The translations under genes were made by a program, and so were the position numbers. A model generated the notes under the pieces. It saw nothing but the letters and a program-made list of their open reading frames with translations, searched no databases and was not told the origin of the DNA. From positions 434,001 to 498,000 of the forward strand of contig NZ_RJVJ01000003.1 of NCBI RefSeq assembly GCF_003751605.1: a DNA stretch of 64,000 bases, given 5' to 3'. Shown here one piece after another: positions 53,036 to 61,119 of this stretch. Each line of letters opens with the position of its first letter. The stretch's first letter is position 1. Origin of the DNA: Kitasatospora cineracea (GTDB lineage Bacteria; Actinomycetota; Actinomycetes; Streptomycetales; Streptomycetaceae).

Positions 53036-54387
53036 CGGGCCGCCCCGGGCGCGGCCGCGAACTCCCGCAGCCGGGCGGCGAACCGCGTGCCGGGTGCCAG
53101 GGCAGCGGCGCGGGCGGCGTCCTCGGGGTGGTCGACGTCCAGCAGCGTCGGCAGCTCGCGGACGGTCAGGCCGTCCGCCGCCAGCCGGTCCAGGACGTGG
53201 CGCCCGGTGTCGGCGGTGGACATCGGGACGCCGTGCAGCAGCCGCTCGGCGAGGCGGGCGTCCGGGCGGGCCAGGCCGAGGGCCCAGAAGCCGCCGTCCT
53301 CGGCCGGGCCGAACCAGGCGTCGGCGCCGGGGCGTTCGGCGGCGGCGAGCGGCGCGGCCAGGGCGGCCGGGTCGAGCTGCGGGGTGTCCATGCCGACCAG
53401 CAGCGCGGGGGCGTGCGGGGCGAGCCGGGCGGCGTGGGCGAAGGCGGCGGCGAGTCGGCGGTCCAGGCCGCCGCCGTCCTGCGGCAGCACCTCCCAGCCC
53501 GGCGGCAGCCACCGGCCGGGCTCGCCGTCGAGCACCAGCAGACGCCGACCGGCCGGGACCAGGGCGAGGGCGGCCAGGGTGTCGGCGAGGGCGGCCTCGG
53601 CCAGGTCGGCGGCCTGCTCGGGGGTGAACGCCGGGGTCAGCCGGGTCTTCACCCGGCCCGGCACCGGCGACTTCGCCAGCACCAGCAGGGTCGGCGGCGG
53701 CGCGGCCAGCACCGCGCGCATGTCGCGCACCGCCTGCCGGGTGCCGCGCACCGTCCCGGTCACCTTCGACCGCCCCGCCCGGGGGCGGTAGTCGACCGGG
53801 ACCTCGGCGATCCGCATGCCCGCCGCCGCCGCGGAGAGCACCGCCTCCAGCGGGTAGCCCGAGCGGCGGTCGCCCAGCCCGAGGGCCAGCAGCCGTTCCC
53901 GGCGGGCCGCCCGCATCGGCCCCAGGTCGTGCAGGTCGGCGCCGGTCAGCGCGCGCAGCCGCCGGGCCAGCACCAGGTTCGCCAGCCGGGCGTGCGGCGG
54001 CCAGGCCCCGAACGAGACCGGCCGCCGCCGCCCCAGCACCAGGTCGGCCGTGCCCGCGAGCACCGGGTCGGCCACCCAGGGCAGCTGCGCCGGGTCCAGC
54101 GAGCCGTCGCAGTCCAGGAAGCACACCAGCTCGGCGTCGGCCGCCAGCAGCCCCGCGTGGCAGGCCGCGCCGAAACCCCGGCGCGGCTCCGTCACCACCG
54201 TCGCGCCCAGCTCGGCCGCGATCCGCGCGGAGCCGTCCCGCGAACCGTTGTCGACCACGATCGCCCGCCAACCGGCGGGCACCCGGCCCAGCACCCAGGG
54301 CAGCGCCCGCGCCTCGTCCAGGCAGGGCAGCACCACGTCCACCGAGGACGGGAAGAGAGGAGGAGTCACAGCCGCCACGCTAACCAC
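53032..54387 (-). CDS. GT2 glycosyltransferase fused to a DUF2064 nucleotidyl/glycosyltransferase domain
   Basis: Residues 15-235 are a GT2 domain: VDVVLPCLDEARALPWVL, AIVVDNGSRDGSARIA, GFGAACHAGLLAADAELVCFLDCDGSLDP in short blocks (D-C-D is the metal-binding DxD). Residues 240-445 are a DUF2064 (TIGR04282-type) domain: LLVLAKSPVPGRVKTRLTPAF, LLVGMDTPQLDP and FGPAEDGGFWALGL. These are usually separate genes (TIGR04283 and TIGR04282) side by side. The protein would transfer sugars from a nucleotide donor to a membrane-lipid or other carrier. It starts at GTG 54387 or 54369. The methyltransferase gene is coupled downstream. Confidence 0.86.
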   Translation of the reverse strand: MVSVAAVTPPLFPSSVDVVLPCLDEARALPWVLGRVPAGWRAIVVDNGSRDGSARIAAELGATVVTEPRRGFGAACHAGLLAADAELVCFLDCDGSLDPAQLPWVADPVLAGTADLVLGRRRPVSFGAWPPHARLANLVLARRLRALTGADLHDLGPMRAARRERLLALGLGDRRSGYPLEAVLSAAAAGMRIAEVPVDYRPRAGRSKVTGTVRGTRQAVRDMRAVLAAPPPTLLVLAKSPVPGRVKTRLTPAFTPEQAADLAEAALADTLAALALVPAGRRLLVLDGEPGRWLPPGWEVLPQDGGGLDRRLAAAFAHAARLAPHAPALLVGMDTPQLDPAALAAPLAAAERPGADAWFGPAEDGGFWALGLARPDARLAERLLHGVPMSTADTGRHVLDRLAADGLTVRELPTLLDVDHPEDAARAAALAPGTRFAARLREFAAAPGAAR

Positions 54388-54417
54388 GCCGCCCCCGGCC
54401 GCGGCCGCTCCGCCGCC

Positions 54418-54511
54418 TTACGGAAGTCGTACGGCGCACCCGGCTCGGGCGGCAGGTCCGACCGCTCCGGCCCGGGCGGCGGGTCCGGCGGATCTTACAG
54501 AACCCGAACGG
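54418..54511. promoter_or_regulatory. Two copies of the TTACGGAA-type motif (divergent promoter 2)
   Basis: TTACGGAAGTCGTACGG (54418-54434) and TTACAGAACCCGAACGG (54495-54511) lie in the same orientation 77 bases apart between the GT2-DUF2064 gene (minus) and the response regulator (plus). They match the two sites at 49351-49433. The spacings 67 and 77 differ by about one DNA turn. Confidence 0.7.
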
Positions 54512-54572
54512 CGGCCCGAACGGCGGCCCGGACCGGACCGGCCCACCCGCCCGGGCTCGTATCCTCGGCCGG

Positions 54573-55361
54573 GTGACCCACAGCCCCGCCCCCGCCGAAC
54601 CGCCGGAACCCGCCCGCGTCCTGGTCGTCGACGACGACCCGACCGTCGGCGAGGTGGTGGCCGGCTACCTCACCCGGGCCGGCCACCTCGTCGACCGGGC
54701 CGAGGACGGACAGCACGGCCTCGACCTGGCCGAACGCCACCGGCCCGACCTGCTCGTCCTCGACCTGATGCTGCCCGGCCTGGACGGCCTCGAAGTGCTG
54801 CGCCGCCTGCGCGCCCGCCCCGACCGCGCGGACCTGCCGGTGGTGCTGCTCACCGCCAAGGGCGACGAGGCCGACCGGATCCTCGGCCTGGAACTCGGCG
54901 CCGACGACTACGTCACCAAACCCTTCAGCCCGCGCGAACTCGTCCTGCGCGTCCAGTCGATCCTGCGCCGCGCCCGCACCGCCCCGGCCGACGGCGCCGC
55001 CCCGCTGCACTCCGGCGACCTGGCGCTCGACCCCCGGGCCCGCCGCGCCCACCGGGCCGGCCGCGAACTCGCGCTCACCAGCCGGGAGTTCGACCTGCTC
55101 GCGTTCCTGCTCCGGTACCCCGGGACGGTGTTCTCCCGGCAGGAGCTGATGCAACGGGTCTGGGGCTGGGACTTCGGCGACCTGTCGACCGTCACCGTCC
55201 ACGTCCGCCGCCTGCGCGAGAAGATCGAGGACGACCCCGGCGCACCCCGGCTGATCACCACCGTCTGGGGCGTCGGCTACCGCTACGACCCGGCCGCGCC
55301 GGGCGCGGACCCGGCCCCGGGGACGGGAACGGCCGGGGCGGCGCCGGGTGGTGCGGCGTGA
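54573..55361 (+). CDS. OmpR/PhoB-type response regulator
   Basis: The 262-residue protein has a receiver domain (residues 14-130) with VLVVDDDPTVGE, the phosphorylation site Asp64 in LLVLDLMLPGLDG, LLTAKGDEADR and YVTKPF with the conserved Lys, then an OmpR winged helix (residues 145-245) with LTSREFDLLAFLLRYPGTVFSR and VTVHVRRLREKIEDDP. It should bind direct-repeat DNA once phosphorylated by the coupled histidine kinase. The two TTACGGAA-type sites upstream are good targets. The GTG start at 54573 follows GTATCCTCGGCCGG, with no strong ribosome site. A Pro/Ala-rich tail follows the DNA-binding domain. Confidence 0.93.
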   Translation: MTHSPAPAEPPEPARVLVVDDDPTVGEVVAGYLTRAGHLVDRAEDGQHGLDLAERHRPDLLVLDLMLPGLDGLEVLRRLRARPDRADLPVVLLTAKGDEADRILGLELGADDYVTKPFSPRELVLRVQSILRRARTAPADGAAPLHSGDLALDPRARRAHRAGRELALTSREFDLLAFLLRYPGTVFSRQELMQRVWGWDFGDLSTVTVHVRRLREKIEDDPGAPRLITTVWGVGYRYDPAAPGADPAPGTGTAGAAPGGAA

Positions 55362-56506
55362 AGGACCTGCTGCTGATCGCCCTGTTCGCCGCGCTCGGGG
55401 CCGCCGCCGCCGGGCTGCTCGGCCTGGCCGCGCTGCGCCTGCTGCGCCGCCGCTCACTGGCGCTCACGCTGTTCGCCGTCGCGGTGGTCAGCGTCCTGGC
55501 CGTCACCTCGGGGACGTTCGCGGTGGCCCAGGCGATGTTCCTCTCCCCCCACGACCTCGGGGTGGTCGTCACCGTCCTGGCGATGGCCTCGGTGGTCGCG
55601 CTGCTCACCGCCGCGCTGCTGGGCCGGCAGGTCACCGCGGGCGGCCGGGCCCTGGCGGCGGCCGCCCGCACCGTCGGCGGCGAGGCCGGGTTCACCCCGC
55701 CGGACCGGCCGCTGGGGCGGGAACTGGCCGCGGTCAGCGCCGAACTCGCCGCGACCAGCGCCCGGCTGGCCGAATCCCGGTCCAGGGAACAGGCGTTGGA
55801 CGCCTCCCGGCGCGAACTCATCGCCTGGATCTCGCACGACCTGCGCACCCCGCTGGCCGGGCTGCGCGCGATGGCCGAGGCCCTGGAGGACGGCGTCGTC
55901 GAACAGCCCGAGCGCTACCTGGCCCGGATCCGCACCGAGGTGGAACGGCTCACCGGCATGGTCGACGACCTGTTCGAGCTCTCCCGGATCCAGGCCGGGG
56001 CGCTCTCCCTGAGCCTCTCCCGGGTCTCCCTGCACGACCTGGTCGACGACGCGCTGGCCGGGGCCCACCCGCTGGCCCGGCAGCGCGGCGTCCGCCTCGA
56101 AGGCCGGCGGATCGAGCCCGCCCCGGTCGAGGCCGACCCCCGGGAGATCACCCGGGTGATCGGCAACCTGCTGGTCAACGCGATCCGCGCCACCCCGCCC
56201 GACGGCCTGGTCGCCGTCTCCGCGCACCGCGACGCCGACACCGTCGTGCTCGCCGTCACCGACGGCTGCGGCGGCATCCCCGAACCCGACCTGCCCCGGG
56301 TCTTCGAGACCGGCTGGCGCGGCACCCCCGCCCGCACCCCCCGCCCCCCGGAACCGGGCACGAAGGACGGGGGCGACAGCGGTGCCGGGCTCGGCCTCGC
56401 CATCGTCCGCGGCATCGTGGAGGCGCACGAGGGCCGGGCCCGGGTCCGCAACGTCGACGGCGGCTGCTGCTTCGAGATCACCCTCCCCGCCGCGCGGAGC
56501 GGCTGA
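55358..56506 (+). CDS. Sensor histidine kinase
   Basis: The 382-residue kinase has two or three membrane spans within the first 90 residues (LLLIALFAALGAAAAGLLGLAAL, LTLFAVAVVSVLAVTSGTFAVA in blocks, VVVTVLAMASVVALLTAALLG), with only a very short outside loop (FLSPHD). A HAMP-like linker leads to the H-box IAWISHDLRTPLAGL with His160. N-box NLLVNAIRATP, G1 TDGCGGIPEPD, F-box FETGWRG and G2 GAGLGLAIVRGIVEAHEG follow. The lack of a large sensor domain suggests sensing in or at the membrane, perhaps redox or envelope state. GTG 55358 overlaps the regulator stop. Confidence 0.92.
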   Translation: MKDLLLIALFAALGAAAAGLLGLAALRLLRRRSLALTLFAVAVVSVLAVTSGTFAVAQAMFLSPHDLGVVVTVLAMASVVALLTAALLGRQVTAGGRALAAAARTVGGEAGFTPPDRPLGRELAAVSAELAATSARLAESRSREQALDASRRELIAWISHDLRTPLAGLRAMAEALEDGVVEQPERYLARIRTEVERLTGMVDDLFELSRIQAGALSLSLSRVSLHDLVDDALAGAHPLARQRGVRLEGRRIEPAPVEADPREITRVIGNLLVNAIRATPPDGLVAVSAHRDADTVVLAVTDGCGGIPEPDLPRVFETGWRGTPARTPRPPEPGTKDGGDSGAGLGLAIVRGIVEAHEGRARVRNVDGGCCFEITLPAARSG

Positions 56507-56554
56507 CGGGGACGGAGGGGGCGGGGGAGGGGGAGCAGTTCGGGCGGCGGGGCG

Positions 56555-57616
56555 TCAGGCGGACCGCGCGGCCGGGGCGGTGGCGAACTCGGCGAGGCCG
56601 GTGGCGAAGGGGACCCGGGGGCGCCAGGCGAGTTCGGTGCGCAGCCGGGTGGAGTCGGCGGTGATGTGGCGGACGTCGCCGAGGCGGTACTCGCCGGTGG
56701 TGCGGGGAGCGGGGCCGCGCAGGGCGGTGGCGAGGGCGCGGGCGAGGTCGCCCACGGTGCGGACCTCGCCGCTGCCGACGTTGTAGGCGCGGGTGCTGCC
56801 CGGCGGACGGTGCGGCAGGGCGGCGAGGGCGGCGGCGTTCGCGGCGGCGACGTCGGAGACGTGGACGAAGTCGCGGCGCTGGGCGCCGTCCTCGAAGACC
56901 CGGGGGGCCTCGCCGCGGGCGAGCGCGGAACGGAAGAGGGCGGCCACGCCCGCGTACGGGGTGTCGCGGGGCATGCCCGGGCCGTAGACGTTGTGGTAGC
57001 GGAGGGTCAGGACCCGGCCCGCGCAGGTGCGGGCCCAGGCGGCGGCCAACTGCTCCTGGGCGAGTTTGGTGACGGCGTACACGTTGCGCGGGTCGGCGGG
57101 GGCGTCCTCCGCGACCAGCCCGGGCAGCAGCGGCTCGCCGCACACCGGGCACGGCGGCTCGAAGCGCCCCGCGACCAGGTCGGCCGCCCGCCGCGGGCCG
57201 GGGGCGACCGGCCCGTGCGCCGGACAGCGGTACGCGCCCTCCCCGTAGACCACCATCGACCCGGCCAGCAGCAGGTCGCGCACCCCGCGCCGGGCCATCG
57301 CGGCCAGCAGCACGGCCGTGCCCAGGTCGTTGCACCCCGCGTAGTCGGGGGCGTCGTCGAAACCGGTGCCCAGACCGACCATCGCGGCCTGGTGGCAGAC
57401 CGCCGACACCCCGTCCAGGGCGGCCTCCACCGCCGCCGCGTCCCGCACGTCGCCGTGCCGGAACTCCGCGCCCGCCGGAACCGCCGACGGCAGCCCCGAG
57501 GGGTGCACCGCCGGCAGCAGCGCGTCCAGCACCCGCACCTCGTGGCCGTCCGCGAGCAGCGCGCCGACCACCGCGGAGCCGATGAAACCGGCCCCGCCCG
57601 TCACCAGGATCCTCAT
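56555..57616 (-). CDS. NAD-dependent nucleotide-sugar epimerase/dehydratase
   Basis: This extended SDR (353 residues) has the NAD motif ILVTGGAGFIGSAVVGALL, the catalytic region GSMVVYGEG and YAVTKLAQEQLAAAWA (Tyr-x-x-x-Lys), and LRYHNVYGPGMPRDTPYAGVAAL in blocks. An insert with a possible zinc site (RCPAHGP near residue 129 and PCPVCGEPLLPG near 150) interrupts the usual fold between Ser and Tyr segments. It would supply a modified nucleotide sugar to the glycosyltransferases of this locus. Three 13-bp repeats lie upstream. Confidence 0.9.
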   Translation of the reverse strand: MRILVTGGAGFIGSAVVGALLADGHEVRVLDALLPAVHPSGLPSAVPAGAEFRHGDVRDAAAVEAALDGVSAVCHQAAMVGLGTGFDDAPDYAGCNDLGTAVLLAAMARRGVRDLLLAGSMVVYGEGAYRCPAHGPVAPGPRRAADLVAGRFEPPCPVCGEPLLPGLVAEDAPADPRNVYAVTKLAQEQLAAAWARTCAGRVLTLRYHNVYGPGMPRDTPYAGVAALFRSALARGEAPRVFEDGAQRRDFVHVSDVAAANAAALAALPHRPPGSTRAYNVGSGEVRTVGDLARALATALRGPAPRTTGEYRLGDVRHITADSTRLRTELAWRPRVPFATGLAEFATAPAARSA

Positions 57617-57681
57617 GCCCCGTGACGCTACCGGCGCCCGCGGCCGACCCGGCCGGGACGGACGGCGCCGTCACGGACCGG

Positions 57682-57720
57682 TAAGGACCTCGTGCAAGTA
57701 CCTCGCGCAAGGACCTCACG
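57682..57720 (+). repeat. Three 13-bp tandem repeats upstream of the epimerase gene
   Basis: TAAGGACCTCGTG, CAAGTACCTCGCG and CAAGGACCTCACG follow one another without gaps. They lie 66 bp before the epimerase start, where a regulator site would be expected. The reverse strand contains CTTACCGGTCCGTGACGG, a loose match to the TTACGGAA motif of this locus. Confidence 0.6.
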
Positions 57721-57771
57721 GACCGGACCGGGTCGGGCCGGGGCGGGCGCGGGCCGGCGGGGCGGACTCCG

Positions 57772-60700
57772 CTACGCGGGGAGCGGCGGGTTCCACTTCT
57801 GGGCGGCGGTTCCGTTGCAGTCCCAGATCTGCAGTCGCACGCCGTTGGTGGTGTCGGAGGACGGGACGTCCAGGCAGCGCCCGGAGCCGGGGTTCACCAG
57901 GGTGCCGTTGACGGCCTGCCACTGCTGGGCGCCGCTGCCGTTGCAGTCCCACAGCTGGACCGGGGTGCCGGCGGCCGTGCCCGAGGAGGTGACGTCCAGG
58001 CACTTGCCGAGCACCTGGAGGGTGTCGCCGGCCCTGGTCCAGTTCTGGGCGCCGCTGCCGTTGCAGTCCCAGATCTGGATCGGGTTGCCGTTGGCCGTCC
58101 CGGAGGCGGAGTCGTCCACGCACTTCGCGCCGTTCAGGCCCGAGGTGACCGGTCCGGACCCGGTGCCCGGACCGGTGGCGTAGGCCTCCAGTTCGTAGAG
58201 CCGGGCGGCGGCGTCGCCGCCGGTGTTGGTCGGGGCGGAGACCACCACCCGCACGTACCGGGCCGAGCGGGCCGGGAACGGGCTGTAGGTGCGGCTGGCG
58301 CGTGATCCCGTGACGGTGGCGGCGGTGTCCCAGGTGGTGCCGTCCGTGCTGGTCTGCACCTGGAAGGCCGCGGTGTTCCAGGCGGTGTTCTCGCCACCGA
58401 GCCCGGCGTGCTTCAGCACCACGGAGGCGACCGTCTGCGCCGATCCCAGGTCGACCTGGAGGCTCGCGCCGGCCGTCTTCGAGCACCACTTGCTGTTGTT
58501 CCGCAGGCTGCCGTCGACGGCCTTGTCCGCGGACTCGGCCGCGGTGCACGCGGCGGAGGCGCTGGTCGGCCGGCCCAGGGCGAGGTCCGGGCCCAGCTCC
58601 GGGGCGGCGGGCAGCGGGGTCGCGCCGTCCTGGAACGAGGGCGGGACGTCGCCCGCGCCGGTGCCCCAACTCGGGCTGGGCGCCGCGCCCATGGTGAAGT
58701 CGAGGGTGCCGCCGGCCGCGAGGTCCGGGTAGCGCAGGTAGTTGTGGCTGGTGGCCGTCCCGTTGACCTTCAGGCCCTGCACGTAGGAGCCGGTGCCGGA
58801 CGCGTTGACGGTGATGTCGCCGCCCGGGCGCCGGATCAGCACGGACGGGAAGGACGGGCCGTGCACGGCCAGGGTGTCGGCGCCGGGCGTCGCCGGGTAC
58901 AGGCCGAGGGCCGCCCAGACGTACCAGGCGGAGGTCGCCCCGAGGTCGTCGTTGCCCGGCAGTCCGCCCGGGCCGGTGGTGAAGGACTCGGTCATCACCT
59001 TGCGGACGGCCGCCGAGGCCCCGGCGGGGTAGCGGGCGTAGTTGTAGGCCCACGGGACGCCGTGCTCGGGCTCGTTGCCGATGTAGTAGTAGGGCAGGCT
59101 CTGCCCGGCGTTGACCTGGGTGAAGTGGTGGTCGAGCCGCTGCACGGCGGTCTGCCGCCCGCCCATGGCGTTGACCAGGTCGGCGAAGTCGTAGGGCACC
59201 ATCCAGGTGTACTGGGCGGCGTTGCCCTCGGTGAAGCCGGCCTGGGCGGCGGGGTCCAGCGGCCACTTCCAGGTGCCGTCGGAGTTGCGGGGCTGCACGT
59301 AGCCGGACTCGGCGCCGTAGGTGTTGCGCCACCACTGGGCCCGGGTCATGAAGGTGCCGTAGTCCGCGGTGCTGCCGAGGGCCTTGGCGAACTGGGCGAC
59401 CGCGAAGTCGGAGGCCGAGTACTCCAGCGAGTCGGAGGGGGCGCCGGGGATGTAGTGCAGGCTGGTGTAGGTGCCCTGGTTGCCGCGGATCGGCGAGCCC
59501 TGCGCGGTGCCGCCGGACGAGGACTTCTTCATCAGGGCCAGCGCGGCCGCGGTGTCGAAGCCCCGGGTCCCGAAGGCGTACATGCTGGCGACGATGATGG
59601 GGCCGGGGTCGCCGGTCATCACGAAGTCCTCGGCGGTCTGCTGCGACCACTTGGGCAGCAGGCCGCCCTGCTGGCCGTCCAGGACCATCGAGTTGGCGAT
59701 GTCGGCGGCCTCGTCCGGGGCGATCAGCGCGATCAGCGCCGCCCAGGAGCGGTAGATGTCCCAGCCCGAGTAGTTCTGGTAGACGGGGCGGGCGGAGTTG
59801 TGGACCGCGCCGTCGAAGCCCCGGTAGTCGCCGTTGACGTCGCTGGCGACGTTGGGGCTCTGGAAGACGTGGTACAGGGCGGTGTAGAACTTCTTCAGGT
59901 CGGTGGCCGAACCGCCGCTGACCCGGGCCCGGTCGAGGACCTGGTTCCACGCGCCGGCGGCGGCGGAGCGCACGGCGGCGAAGTCCCAGCCGTTGTTCTC
60001 GGCGGTCAGGTTCGCCTGCGCGTTGGCGACGCTGACGTAGCTCAGGGCGACCTTGAACTGCACGGTCTGCGAGCCGGTGGTGTCGAAGGTGACGTACGCG
60101 CCGGTGCCGGTGCCGGACGCGTTCGCCGAACCGGCGTTGACCGTGGAGCCGGACCAGGTGCCGAAGCCGCTGGGTGCCCGGTCGAAGCGGATGTCGAAGT
60201 AGATCTGGTAGGTCTTGGAGGAGCCGCAGAACCCGCCGGCGGTGACGCTGCCGGTCAGTTCCGAGCCGTTGACCTGCACCGATCCGCTGCGGTTGCCGGT
60301 GGCGCTGCGGCCGGTGGCGACGAGCAGCTGCGCGGCGCCCGTGGCCGGGTAGGTGAGCCTGCCCATGCCGGTGCGGGTGGTCGCGGACAGCTCGACCGTG
60401 GTGGCGTACTTGTCGAGCCTGTTCTTGTAGTAGCCGGGGGACGCGGCCTCGTTGGACTTGGTGTAGCCCGAGGCGTAGCCGGTCCAGTTGCTGCCGGGCG
60501 AGGCGCCCAGGGCGCCGGTGACCGGGAGCAGCGGCAGGTCCTCGTTGTTCGGGCAGCCGGCCCCGTCGAAGTGGGTGAGGCTGAAGTCCTCGATCGTGGT
60601 GTCGGAGTTGCGGTAGCCGGACGGCGAGGCCGTCGGGGTGTCGGGGCTGAACTGGACCCCGCCGAAGGGCACCACGGCGCCCGGGTAGGTGGAGCCGCCG

Positions 60701-60903
60701 GCGCCGCCCCCGACGGGGTTCGGCGCGTTGCTGTCGTCGGTCCCGATGAACGGGTCGACGTACGGGGTGAGGTCGGTCGCCGCCGCGGCGGCGCGGGCCG
60801 CGGGCGCGGCGAGGGCGACGCCCGGGCCGAAGGCGGCGAGCAGGAGACTGCCGGCCGCCACGGCGGCGCGGATCTTGCGGGTGGGGAGGGACACCGGGAA
60901 CAC
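57772..60903 (-). CDS. Secreted GH92 alpha-mannosidase with F5/8-type and ricin-type modules
   Basis: GH92 enzymes are calcium-dependent exo-alpha-mannosidases acting on N-glycans or mannans outside the cell. In 1043 residues: signal peptide to about 40; N-terminal domain starting TPYVDPFIGTDDSN and YPGAVVPFGGVQFSPDT; catalytic (alpha/alpha)6 domain with YIGNEPEHGVPWAYNYAR and GNDDLGATSAWYVWAALGLYP; a discoidin/CBM32-like module (about 770-905); and a CBM13 beta-trefoil with three repeats ending GAQNW, GAQQW and AQKW. The start is GTG 60903 or GTG 60894, the latter with AGG eight bases upstream. The divergent ABC importer probably takes up the released sugar. An AACGTT operator lies close upstream. 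Confidence 0.94.
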   Translation of the reverse strand: MFPVSLPTRKIRAAVAAGSLLLAAFGPGVALAAPAARAAAAATDLTPYVDPFIGTDDSNAPNPVGGGAGGSTYPGAVVPFGGVQFSPDTPTASPSGYRNSDTTIEDFSLTHFDGAGCPNNEDLPLLPVTGALGASPGSNWTGYASGYTKSNEAASPGYYKNRLDKYATTVELSATTRTGMGRLTYPATGAAQLLVATGRSATGNRSGSVQVNGSELTGSVTAGGFCGSSKTYQIYFDIRFDRAPSGFGTWSGSTVNAGSANASGTGTGAYVTFDTTGSQTVQFKVALSYVSVANAQANLTAENNGWDFAAVRSAAAGAWNQVLDRARVSGGSATDLKKFYTALYHVFQSPNVASDVNGDYRGFDGAVHNSARPVYQNYSGWDIYRSWAALIALIAPDEAADIANSMVLDGQQGGLLPKWSQQTAEDFVMTGDPGPIIVASMYAFGTRGFDTAAALALMKKSSSGGTAQGSPIRGNQGTYTSLHYIPGAPSDSLEYSASDFAVAQFAKALGSTADYGTFMTRAQWWRNTYGAESGYVQPRNSDGTWKWPLDPAAQAGFTEGNAAQYTWMVPYDFADLVNAMGGRQTAVQRLDHHFTQVNAGQSLPYYYIGNEPEHGVPWAYNYARYPAGASAAVRKVMTESFTTGPGGLPGNDDLGATSAWYVWAALGLYPATPGADTLAVHGPSFPSVLIRRPGGDITVNASGTGSYVQGLKVNGTATSHNYLRYPDLAAGGTLDFTMGAAPSPSWGTGAGDVPPSFQDGATPLPAAPELGPDLALGRPTSASAACTAAESADKAVDGSLRNNSKWCSKTAGASLQVDLGSAQTVASVVLKHAGLGGENTAWNTAAFQVQTSTDGTTWDTAATVTGSRASRTYSPFPARSARYVRVVVSAPTNTGGDAAARLYELEAYATGPGTGSGPVTSGLNGAKCVDDSASGTANGNPIQIWDCNGSGAQNWTRAGDTLQVLGKCLDVTSSGTAAGTPVQLWDCNGSGAQQWQAVNGTLVNPGSGRCLDVPSSDTTNGVRLQIWDCNGTAAQKWNPPLPA

Positions 60904-60917
60904 CTTCCGGTAGCGAT

Positions 60918-60929
60918 GTGAACGTTACC
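60918..60929. promoter_or_regulatory. GTGAACGTTACC operator, mannosidase side
   Basis: The 12-mer GTGAACGTTACC is centred on AACGTT and is repeated exactly at 61084-61095. This copy is 15 bp before the mannosidase start. CG-centred sites of this shape are typical LacI-family operators. Confidence 0.7.
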
Positions 60930-61042
60930 GAGCGGGTGGAATTGTTCCGGCGTGGCAATGTGCGCGTCAAGGTCGGGCCTGATGGTCAACTCTCGTGTTT
61001 TTTCGGCGGTTTGACGTCTCATAGCAAGTGGCGATGAAGCTA

Positions 61043-61071
61043 TTGACAGCCCGTCACATCGCCATCAGACT
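61043..61071 (+). promoter_or_regulatory. Probable promoter of the ABC importer operon
   Basis: TTGACA (61043-61048) is a consensus -35 box, with CAGACT 17 bases further (61066-61071) as a weak -10. Transcription would start just before the second GTGAACGTTACC copy, which could block it when bound. Confidence 0.55.
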
Positions 61072-61083
61072 CCCAGCACTTGC

Positions 61084-61095
61084 GTGAACGTTACC
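61084..61095. promoter_or_regulatory. GTGAACGTTACC operator, importer side
   Basis: This is an exact copy of the 12-mer at 60918-60929, in the same orientation and 166 bases away. It lies between the promoter and the ATPase start codon. Two copies allow looping by a tetrameric repressor. No regulator gene is in view. Confidence 0.7.
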
Positions 61096-61119
61096 AATCG
61101 CGGCACGGAGGTCAGCTCG

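Noticed and set aside
57716..60970. A 1084-codon minus-strand frame overlapping the GH92 gene
   Set aside because: Low-complexity Arg/Pro shadow of the real mannosidase frame at 57772-60903.
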